A stretch of DNA of 64,000 nt from Cardinalis cardinalis (taxonomy: Eukaryota > Chordata > Aves > Passeriformes > Cardinalidae), in NCBI GenBank assembly GCA_014549065.1, contig JACDOX010000044.1:2604001-2668000 (forward strand), in the 5' to 3' direction. Below the pieces are notes generated by a model that was not told the DNA's origin, searched no databases, and worked only from the letters and a program-made list of their open reading frames with translations. A program made the translations under genes and the position numbers. This document shows positions 51,925-62,312 of the stretch, one piece after another. Position 1 is the first letter of the stretch, and every line of letters begins with the position of its first letter.

Positions 51925-52200
51925 AGGCTGCTAGCAAAGAAGATGGGGATAGTCTGTTTTCCGTGTTCATTAATGGATTGCACTCGCAGCAAGAACAATG
52001 CATATTAAACATAATGGAAACCTTCAAACAGGGACAAGAGTAACAGACTGTGACAAATTGCCTGCCGAGGATGTGGAAAGTCTGTAATTAGAACAGGCAA
52101 GACAGATATCTGCTTGGAACGATACACATAAATTTACTCGGGGCAAGAATGTTACCTCTTGAGACCCATTCCAGTCCTAGTTTTCCACTTCTCTTTATAC
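51925..52200 (+). mobile_element. Old CR1-clade LINE 3' portion
   Basis: Plus-strand blocks in order match the 3' end of an old CR1/L3-type LINE. They are 'cataaaaggctgctagcaaa' with 'gatggggatagtctgttttc' and 'cgtgttcattaatgg' (51918-51975), 'gcactcgcagcaagaacaat' (51979-51998), 'ttaaacataatggaaacctt' (52004-52023), 'actgtgacaaattgcctgcc' (52047-52066), 'aattagaacaggcaagacag' (52085-52104), and the terminal 'cctcttgagacccattccag' plus 'tcctagttttcc' (52156-52187). The copy is degraded and non-coding. Confidence 0.72.
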
Positions 52201-55200
52201 TCTCTAACATCATTAAGGAAATAAAACTATTTCCCTAAAATTCTCTCTGTATAGAATGTATATTTAAAATAATTTTACCTCTCCCTCTTTTTAGGCTATG
52301 TAAAATTNCTGTGATTATTCAACAGAAAAGGAATAAAGAACATTTCATGTTTCCTTATACTAGTTTATATCAACTGAAACACTGAGAATCCACTGTCATG
52401 GGTAAGCATAGATGAAAAACTCCCTGTGCACACAGAGAAGCTGGGTGGCTGCCTATACACATAACAATTATATGCCAAGTTGAAGTGCAGTGACACAAGA
52501 GCATTCATCTAAAAGTTGATTACCTGATTCAAGTATGTCTCATTTACCTCTAGCTGCTGGAAAAAATAATTAAAGAAAAAGAGAAGGGGAGGGGCAGAGG
52601 GGAATCTGTAGGTTATAGTGTCAATTTTTCACTCATATAAAGGTGTTCTAATATGACAATTATAAATTCTTATCCCTGTTATAANGACCTGAACACTTTC
52701 TTCTCCTCTAGTGAGTATCTGTCTAGGTCTTACTTATCTTTTTTAAACAAAGGCAATTAAACTAGTGTTGAAGAAGAGACAGTGTTCCTCACATTGCCAT
52801 TCCAGTATCCTAGTCCCCTCACGGTTCATTTCAGTGATGTGCCACAGGCACCTTCACGGATCTCTGACACAAGAAGGTTCTTATGCACCCTCACCTCTGA
52901 GTCACAGAGTCTCTTCTGATCTGAATTCACTATCTAGACCGTACTGTTGAGCTCAAGCCCAAGACTGAGCAGGACTATTCCTGAAGATGCAGCTCTAGAC
53001 AGCTTAGGCTGGAGCAGAGGGCAGACAACTCGTTCCTCCCATATCTTTCCCACATTTACTGGATGAGGACAAGAGCACAGCAAAGGAGCCCTCACAACAA
53101 GAAGATAAAAGGCAGGCAAGAAAGAGAAAGAGAAAGGAGGGGCTAAGAGAGAACAAGGGGAAATGGGATAGGATGAAACGAGTGCCACTCATAGGCGGGT
53201 ATGAAATGGGACTAAAGAAGGATACCGGCAGCAGGAAGTTGAAGGGGAATGGTAAAGATCCTTGGGAAAGTCATCCAGAATGGCTCTGCAAGGAAATTTG
53301 GCCTTCAATAGAAGCAGAGTTAGCAGGAATGATATTACAATTTGTATGGGGACTGGGACAAACAGGAATATGACTGTTAGGAACTAAGACAATGTAGAAA
53401 ATCGGGACAGCACAATTCTGTATTTGCTTTGCATGAAACCTGAGAAGGGGGAGCTACGANGAAGAAATAACATTTATATCAAGAAAAACAACAAAGTTCT
53501 GACCTAAACCTAGGACTGTTGAGAAACTGGGGTGGTGGTGTAATGGGGCAAAGGACTAGCACAGAGACAATGTCTAGATTTGGGTACACAGAACAGTGAG
53601 ATGAGAACAGAAAGAAGGGAGGGGGGAAAAAAAGAACAACAAGCAAAACCAAGGTCTTAGTAAGTAAAGAAAAAGCCTGGAACAAGGAAAAAAAAAGCAG
53701 TGGAATCAAACACGGGATAATTTGGAGTAAATTAAGTATATTCTACACCAGAGCCTGGAATGCAACCAAAGAATCCCCAGTCTTGCCAACACTCTGCTGT
53801 CAGCAATCACCTATGAATCCCATCTGAGAAAAAAAAAAAACAGTGAGTTTTCACAGATAGTCAACAATTGCATGCTCTCATTTTCTGGTCGCCTGCCTGG
53901 AGACCCTGGGGTCTGACTTGCAGAAGTGCTAAGCACTTGCAGCAGTGAGGGAAGGCAACAGAAGCCGCTGTTGTGAGAATAAATTCATTATTACTTGGGA
54001 TGCACCCAGATACTACGGCAGTGAGTGCCTTGGTGAAGCTCATGAGTCACTATGACTTCAAAAGGTTTTAAATGGAGTGCAGTAAATAAGATCAAGAGAC
54101 ACACATGCAACATCAAGGTAAAAGCAAAGTATCAAAGCTGCTCACAGAGGGAATCCATCTGGTGTATCTAATGCATGGTGAGGTAGAAGATGTATAAAGC
54201 AAAGAATAAAAATAATATAGACTACTAATACAGGTGCACTAGGAGAAAATTTGTTTAGCACAGTGAATGCCTGACTTTTGAAGCTGACATAACACACATG
54301 ACTGGTGGTATGCATGTGGATGCACATATTCTANATATTCCACTCACACAGATGAGTAAGTGGTACGACCTCTACACACAAGCTACACCTAAAGTGCAGT
54401 TCCTGTCTTACCGACTTANTAGTGCGGGTCACACACATTTCAAGTCAATAGGAGATTTGGGGACTACTTCCACCAACATGGCCCCAGTTACACTATTAGT
54501 TCTACTTAAAGCAGCAATACAAAATGCTTTCCTCAGATTTGCAATTATCCCAAAAAAAGGGTCGTATTCATTGGCATGTTACAACCTAATACACTTTAAG
54601 AGGAATGAAGTAAAGAAAAATTTTGGCTCCATAAAACAATGAAGTGATAGTTTTAACGGTGTTGGAGGGGGTTTATTCAGCTTAAATCGACCTGATTCCT
54701 CTTTCTACTGTTGTCAGTTTGGCTAACTATCAAGGCCAGCATCACATCCACTGTTCCTGAGGCTATTCAGTGCAATTTCTGGACTTAGGGCAGAAACTTT
54801 TGACTTTCTTCACTGCTAAATTTATTTTCTTTTTGTATTACAGTCAGTTCACCATATTAGTACTCAAATATTGNTACAATTACTATCTCATGACAGTGTG
54901 TCAGTAAATAAAAACTTATCTGGCTTAAGAACTAAGTAGAATATTAACACCAGCTTAAAGTCAGATGGAAGGAATTAATTCTGCCCAAATCAAAAAGGCA
55001 GAGGTTTAGTGTTCCCAAAAAGCAGAATGTCCTGAGTTGAGCAACCCAAACATGAATCAGCTTAGGAGAAATCTCCATCTGACTGCCCAAATACAAAATA
55101 AGCTGGAATATAAGTCAGATNTAAATCCAATTCCTTCACTTTCAAAAATTCAACCCTTTGATTTGGCATGGAGACAAAGATGCACAAAATCATTCACTGC

Positions 55201-58084
55201 TGATTCAACTGAATCATGAACGATTTAGATCCTTATCAGGATCAGCATTTTTTCAAGTTACAGTCAAGGCCTATTAGTTTTTCACATTATTGGATAATTT
55301 TTTATCTGTTTGACAGGACTGCTTACATCAAATATTCCTGTAAAAGCAGTAAGTCATGTGCTGTTTGTACAGCACTGGAATTTTTTACTTAGACATTGAA
55401 GTCACCTTAGAAAACAATCTGAACTCTTGTGATCATCTGAATAAATGCAATTTCCCTTAAAGCTTATGCAGCATCTACTTAAGGGCAAAGCCAGGCCTAC
55501 AAGAGTGTCTTCCAGCTACTTCTAAGAAGCAAAATTTCCTTCTATTAGATAAAAGGTTTTAACACTTTCAAGTGTTAAAGTGTTACTCCCTAACAAAGCA
55601 GTCATTACATGCACACTTAATGATTTGGGGTTTTACCTTAATGTACAATGAAGCTGAAGGCTCTCACAGAAGTGTTCTATGCAGCAATTTTCACTCAAGA
55701 TGTGTGAGAAAGTTCAAATAACATACCAAAGAAACTCCAGCTGAAAGTGTTTTAAAATTCCATTTTTCAGTGCTTCCTGTCTCCCCAACAACATTCCTAC
55801 GCACATCGCAGCAGTGCCCAGTGACTCCTGATCAGGACTAGGACCCAAATTAACATCAATATTACTTCAGAACTTCTAATTTCGTTTAATAAAAGGTACA
55901 CTAATCCCGGTGTCTATCACAGGCATCATCCAGCACCGCATGTCTTAAACATATATATACACAGCTAAGCAGAGAGATGAGTAAGCCTGGAAGCCATGAG
56001 CAATACCCCTGCACACCAGCTCCCTGCCAGCTCTGACACACATGCACCATGAATGCTCTCATTTTTGAGACTTAAGTCCCATTTTCTGAGATGTTTGGGA
56101 TTTCCTACATGTTTAGATNAGAGATAAGAATGGACAGGAGTGGGGAAAAGGACCACAATTTAGTAGATTTAAACAGCAATATCAAGTTANCTGAGCTGCA
56201 GCTTTAACCCATCTGTTGAGAGCTGGAAAGAACAGCTCAAACACAAAATACATTCTCCTATGCTATGGTGAGCCATGTCCCCAAAGACTTTCTTAACTGG
56301 TCACAAGAAATTCAAAGTTCAAGCAAGCAATGAAGGAATGCTTGTAAAGATAAGTTCTAATGTCGTCCCTCAAATCACATAAGGAACATGACTGAACAGA
56401 AAATAAATAAATAATTTTTTTTTTCACTCCCAGTAGAGGAAGGAGGCCTGGATGGACAAACAAGATAAAACTTAAAACAAATTAGAATTTCAAAACCAAC
56501 AAGATTTACCACAATGTGTTTGCTTTCCATTTTAATCTGCTGCATTAAAAGGGATCAGGATTTGGAATTTCACACTTATTTATCACCTNGTTAAACAACA
56601 TTCAGGAACAGAGCACCAGGGAGCTGCTGTGCCACTGAGCAGAACATAGCCTAATTCTGCCCTGATTAAGCAGCAGTCATTGCACCTCCATATCATTAAG
56701 GTGGCCTTAGAGAGATATCCCAGTACTNTGGCTATTCTAATTAAGAGTGTTATCAGTGAGTGAAGTGTGGTGCACAGTAATTCAAACATTTCTGTGGCAG
56801 AGCGACAGAGCATTTCAACAGGTAGGCAAAAAAAAATCTAATTTTTTCAACATGAAAGCTTACTACAGCTCTAGTGTACAGCTATTGAAGAAGAAACATT
56901 CCAGATTTGCATCTTCAAATCTGCCTTCAGAAAGCCAGGATTGAAGTCAGCTGACAGACCTTAAGGCTTAATTGAAAAGAAAGCCTGTCAGTAGCTTTCA
57001 GTCTCATTTTGCTTCTGGGTAACAGACTCAGTTTTAATTTGCTGTGCAAGATGAGCATGAAAAGGTAAGACTCGGTCACCTAGTGAGTCACCACACAAAA
57101 TAAATGACTAATGGGTCTATCTGCATTTGACAGATTGAGGTTCAAATCCTGCTGCTCCTCCAGGAAAGGCAGATCTACTGCTTGGAGGAACAGAGGTTCG
57201 CGGCACATGTTATGCAGACAGGGTTTAAAAGAAATTTTAAAAGCCAGCTGCTTCCTACATGATGCCTTTNGGAAGTTTCTGTTAACTTTGTTTATCATAA
57301 AGAAAGCACACTTATTTTGTGTGCAATCACTTTCCTCCACACAAACTCATGCACTGACAGACACCACCTTCTTCATTCTGATGGTGTAGCTCTTACCTGA
57401 CCCCTCCATTGTACAGTGGAAATTAAATTTCTTCATTANGCTTCCCTGCATTATTCTGTTCTCCTATGTGCTTTTTTCCTCACACTAAAACAGTCTAATT
57501 CATCTCCGTACCATCTTTTCATGTTTGCATTTCTCTCAAATTTTGACTTCATTAAAATACAGAGGCTTACCACACTTTTTTAAATGCCTTCTAAGAAAAT
57601 TTGGTTATCATATACATGGACAGCTCTTTGCTAAAACCAGTCATTTCCTGAGGTTGTCTACTTAATTTCCTTGCAGTTTCTTGCTAGTACTGAAACATTA
57701 TGAAGTACATGCAGAAGAGGGGGAAAAAAAAAACCCTAAAAAAAAGGAGAGAGACAAAAGCAATACACACTCAAAAAAATCAACCCCCAAACTCAACACC
57801 TCTCAAAACCCACCAAATCAAATGGTTTAGAAAGCCTGTAACAGTCCAGAGACACAACAGTCATACCAGTTTCCANCCCTGGTGTTCAGACTGTTTTATG
57901 TCTTCAGTGGAATGGAAATANTCTGTATGCATACACATCAGTCAGTCCTAAAATACCCCACAATTATCAGTTGATTTCCATTGATCTACAAGAACTAAAC
58001 ATCCTAATAATGTTTTTTTAAAGTTACACATTTTTAAAAGAAGTAACTTGAACATACAGGCTAATGAAGGTCATGGAGCTGTGA
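52201..58084. other. Unassigned non-coding DNA
   Basis: No gene was recognised. There is a purine-rich tract at 52565-52600 and another at about 53090-53170. The stretch 52760-53400 is GC-richer, with frames on both strands (up to 84 codons) but no motif. A small inverted repeat (9-bp arms) lies at 55559-55578. The stretch 56520-56770 is rich in ATTA-type words and may be regulatory. A-rich simple sequence lies at 57719-57810. A 114-codon plus frame (54298-54642) contains two Ns and no domain. Confidence 0.5.
55559..55578. repeat. Perfect 9-bp inverted repeat, 2-bp loop
   Basis: ttaacactt (55559-55567) and aagtgttaa (55570-55578) pair around tc. A further 'agtgtta' follows at once, making a small cluster of the same word. 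It resembles an NKX2-type AAGTG core in both orientations, but may be chance. Confidence 0.85.
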
Positions 58085-58220
58085 GNTTGGGAGACAACTC
58101 TCTGCTCAAGCAGGACCACTTAGAACCGGCTGCTCAGGAGCATGGCCCTAAATTAAGCCCCCTTATCAGGCAGGCCATCTCTCCTNGAAGAGATGCTTTT
58201 TAAGGTAGATNCTGTCTCTT
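58085..58220 (-). mobile_element. CR1 LINE fragment
   Basis: The plus strand reads 'gggagacaactctctgctca', 'agcaggaccacttagaaccg' and 'gctgctcaggagcatggccc' (about 58090-58149). This is the reverse complement of the CR1 3' region (pattern: ccc-ctgctcaagcagggccacctagagc-ggttgcccaggaccatgtcc). Similarity weakens after about 58165. Non-coding remnant. Confidence 0.75.
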
Positions 58221-60034
58221 CCAAGCATCCCACAGAACATGTCTCATGGGCATAGACCCCAAAAACTAACCATCAGTATTTTCCTTTAGAGTCAGTGGGA
58301 AGACAAAGGCAAGAAAATAACCCAAACACAGGTCTAGTCATCCTGTTCAGACAGCCAGTTTGCTCAGACACCTACTAGAAAGTTTTAGTTGGATAAAATA
58401 AATCAGCAAGAAGGTTAGAGAACCTTCTCTCTCCCTCATACAATTCTTTCAATTAGGGAGCTACGTGTAATTCCTGCTCCTTCAGTGTTCAAGCCAGAAC
58501 CCTCTGGTGTCAGTCTACCTTTTATATCAGCCTGACTGAAAGCACTTTGGTATAGATTGCTTTGAAGTTGCTAATATTTTCTTTTAGATGTCAAACTNGC
58601 TGTGGCAGTTGAGGACACTGCTATGACAGGATCACAGAGTTAAACATTTGAAACCAAGCAGGGCCCTTTGTTTTTTCTAAAAAGAAGCAGAGCAGTGCTC
58701 AGTAACACTTCCAACAGAAATCATTCCCCAACTGCCCCTGCAGCAGCAGCTTGTGGGGAAGAAGACAACCAGAAGGTAAGGAAGAAGATTATAGCTAATA
58801 GCTAAGAGGAAGAAACAGACTGACTAACGTTTTTGATTCACTGCCCACAAAGGCAGCCTGAGACACTAATTTATTCTAAAACAGAACGTGTTTTGTTTAA
58901 TTATATACTTAGATTTAGATAGTGATTACACAGATTTTATGATATTATTTTATTTAAGTTTCTGGTTATTTCAGAGATGCAACCAAAATGTTTCTTTATT
59001 CCTCCAAGTGGAGACAAAGCAGTGAATTCATAAGAGAGATAGCTTCTTCGTTGTTTGGGTTTTTTTCAACCCTAGTGCTTCAATTAAAAAATATCAAAAA
59101 ACTAAAATTTGATTCTTTTCTTAGTTATTCAAGTGTTACTTGAATAACATCTTTATGCCAATGCTTTGTTAGCCAATTGTACTACTTTCAGTACAAATAT
59201 GTAACAATGACCTTTACTTAAAAAAGCTTATAAAGGATAAATGTATAGATAATTAAAGTACAATGGATGTAATTAAAGTACAAAAACAAAACTGGTATCT
59301 CAAAGCTACACAGTCAATCAGTTCCACAGTACACCAAGGTTTGAATTTTTAATTAATTTAAAAAAAAAAGAAAAGATTAAAAAGGAATTCAGACCTTTCT
59401 TGCATATCACAAATCCAAACAGTGCAGAAATTTATTGGTGGCAAGGAAAAGTTTATTCTACAGTACCATAACATGTGTAATACAGATCAGCAGGAGTATG
59501 TCTAAACTAACATGAATTCCNATCTGAGAAATCTGCTGAGCTGAGCAGACACCACAATCCAGACTTTTAAAATAGGTATGAGCACGGTTTTGCTCATCTT
59601 TAAACCTCTCAACTCTTTCAAAGCCAGTAACATTCTCAACCTGCCTTGTAGAGTAGTGTTAGGTTACCAGCTGATAATAAAGAGAAGTGAATATCCTATG
59701 AAACACCACTGGGAGGGGAATTCAGTTTGAAGAGTCAACTTTACAGATCCAGGGTCTCCATGTGACAAGGTCTGAAAGGCTCATCAGCCTCAGGGAACTG
59801 ACCAAGGCTAGGGAGATTTGGCCTTGACAAATACCAGAAATTCTGGCACTGCAGAGAACCAGATGCCTGTGGAAATGTCACGGGCATTAAATCAGGAAAA
59901 GGTGTTTCAGTTTGCTGGACCGAAGCAATTGTTCTTCAAGATCCTACTGTATTGGCTTTGTGATTTGCTTGGACTTGCAGTCAAAATTGGTCAAGTAGGA
60001 TAAAATATCCAAATGAATTATTCAGTACTACTTA
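58221..60034. other. Unassigned non-coding DNA
   Basis: No gene was recognised. A partial 20-bp tandem duplication ('taattaaagtacaa' at 59250 and 59270) and a hairpin (59124-59148) are present. The stretch 59700-60000 is slightly GC-richer with a 61-codon frame (59818-60003) lacking motifs. Confidence 0.5.
59124..59148. repeat. Perfect 11-bp inverted repeat with 3-bp loop
   Basis: gttattcaagt (59124-59134) and acttgaataac (59138-59148) are exact reverse complements around gtt. It can form a tight hairpin. No known element. Confidence 0.9.
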
Positions 60035-60060
60035 TTGACAGTCTCTGCAGAGACTGTCAA
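60035..60060. repeat. Perfect 26-bp palindrome
   Basis: The left half ttgacagtctctg is followed immediately by its exact reverse complement cagagactgtcaa, with no spacer. The symmetry stops at the next base on each side (a and a). Such a perfect, loop-free palindrome is rare by chance. Function unknown. Confidence 0.95.
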
Positions 60061-62259
60061 ACCAAAAAACATGCAAAAAACATACTACTCCATTATCTGT
60101 AGTTCCCATGCTTGTCCCTTCAATCTTTCTACACAAAGTCATCATGAATAGAAGGTTAATTTTACCCTCCTTTTGCCTTGCCAGTGTTTCATTTTAACTC
60201 AAGCAGCTGTACTGAAAGAAAGGTTATTGACACAGACTGCAGTATTAGCATCCTTTTTTTTTTCCCAGAAAGAGATGCATTGAGCTAACGGACTCATCAA
60301 AGCATAAAAAATTGCTTAAAATCAGATATTCCATCCAACACAGGTTTATCAAACTAAAAAAACCCCAAAAAATAAACAACCTTCCCAGGCTTTTTACTGG
60401 CAAATGGTTTAGAAACTGAAATAGTAAAANCAGATCTAAAAAAAAAATCATATCTAGATAGTCACACAACCTCTATTTCCTCAATTCCTTCTCTCACCCT
60501 ATTTTACTCATTTGTCACACTCAGTTGTAAAGCACTGCACTCTTCTTGACCTGCCTGCAGGAGAACATCAGTTTGAAGGTACAGTTTCCATGATCTGACT
60601 GTGAAGGACGTGCCCCTTCCAGTCACAGCCTCCCNGAGCTTCTGTCAAAATAATCTCTTGCTTCATTATTTGATGCTGACATTCAGGAAAACTTAACTTG
60701 AGGAAAAAAAGCAAACACACACACACGTGTACACACACTTGGGAGATGGACTTGGGAGGCTGGGCATATCTGAGGAGATCCAAAGAGCACAATAACCTTC
60801 CGCAGCAATTCAGTCAGGGNCATAGCACCACTATAAAACTGCTTCAGTTTCATTTGAGGAGCAGCATTAATGTAAGACTTAAAATTACTTTTGAGAGTTT
60901 TAATGAGCAAGTTGTTGGAAAAACAGCATCTTACAAAGTGCAAGCGTCCAGTCCTCCACGTGTGAACAGCTCTGTTCACACCAATGGCTGTTCAGAGCAC
61001 ACTGCAGCACTGCCTTTCTTTCACCTTTGACACTCCAGACAACAGAGGGAAGCAANGCCCATGTCAGTGGTGCTTAATTGCTATTTACAACACTGATTAT
61101 AAAGGGTCACAAGGTGTTCTGGAGGTAAGCACATGCTTCCATTTTCTCTGTAAGATTAGAAGACAGTGTTTTGATATCATCTTTCCTACTTACTCATTCT
61201 TTGTCACCAATAATTCAGGTGATACTAGCAACTAATCTTAGTTTGGGTTTGGGGGGTTTTTTTGTGCAGAGAGATGGAGGCACCTGCTTCCTCTCTCCCT
61301 TCTCAGAGCAATGTTTCTGTTGACTGCCTACAACTGACTAATCCAGTCCCACAGTATCTCAGTATCTGTCCAAATGCTACTGCCTACATCCAGCTGTCNT
61401 CTTGTTCTGTACTCAGACTGTAGGGGCTCTAGAATTTCAAGTTATCTTTCCTCNTTATCAAGTTATCCTGTCAGTTTANGAGCAACACTGTGTCCCTGGT
61501 AAAGACAAGAGGTGTCCAAGTGCTACAGTATTGCTAATTCCACTACCTGCAACTGCTTGCTGGTTTAATAGGGTTATGTAGACTTAGTCCAGATCCGTAA
61601 CGCTACAAGAGTAAATTATCAGATATATGCTATATAAAAGCAATACCTAAAACCTGCTGACTGGGTTACTCTCAATATACTATAAAATGGCTCTGTGATT
61701 CAGAAAAGCATTTCATTCATAGATNAACTTCTAGCTAGGTTTACCTCAAAACAAGCAAGCAAAATTGAATTTTTCAAAAAGAGATGTAAAATTTCTCCCA
61801 TTTCCACTAAACAATATAAGCAACTCACAGAGACTCTGACAAAGGCAACTGGTGACTAGAAAGAAACAAGTACTTCTGAGCTTATAGAATGTGAATATGT
61901 TATTCTTATTTGTAATATGCAACNAAGAATGGTAAAGCTACTGGTAATGGAAATATCTAAACAAAATTTAGAATCAAATATAAAAATGTATATCATCCAG
62001 TTCTCTTCCCATTCCACATTATAACTGCAGGAAAGTTCAATGACTAATTTCAGNCAGAGCCAAATGAAACCCTTGAAANATCCTGACAACACATGAGGAG
62101 AACTGATCTNTCCGGGTTACAAACCAAAACAAACCCAACTTTGTATTTGACAGCGCCATAAATGCTACTGTAAATCCAATGCTTACACAAAACCCAAGAC
62201 AAGGGTGAGCCCTCTCATTTCTTAGAGTACTTCCTAAGTACTGACCTCCCAAACGAAGA
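60061..62259. other. Unassigned non-coding DNA
   Basis: No gene was recognised. It contains a short CA repeat (60715-60738). Frames up to 110 codons (60698-61030, plus) overlap minus-strand frames and contain Ns, without motifs. Confidence 0.5.
60715..60738. repeat. (CA)n microsatellite with a GTGT interruption
   Basis: About six AC units, then gtgt, then four AC units. The centre, acacacgtgtacac, is partly self-complementary. Confidence 0.9.
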
Positions 62260-62312
62260 CCGGCTGAGAGAGTGGGAGCTGTTCAGCCTGGAGAAAGAGA
62301 CCATGTAACATA
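62260..62312 (+). mobile_element. Short CR1 LINE scrap
   Basis: 'ggctgagagagtgggagctg' followed by 'ttcagcctggagaaagagac' (62263-62302) matches the CR1 block ggctgagagag-ctg-ggctgttcagcctggagaagag. Flanking sequence is not recognisably CR1, so only about 50 bases are assigned. Confidence 0.65.

Noticed and set aside
51569..52027. 152-codon minus-strand open frame as a protein gene
   Set aside because: It overlaps an old CR1 3' portion in antisense, contains an ambiguous codon and has no recognisable domain.
54298..54642. 114-codon plus frame as a gene
   Set aside because: Two ambiguous codons, no motif and no supporting context.
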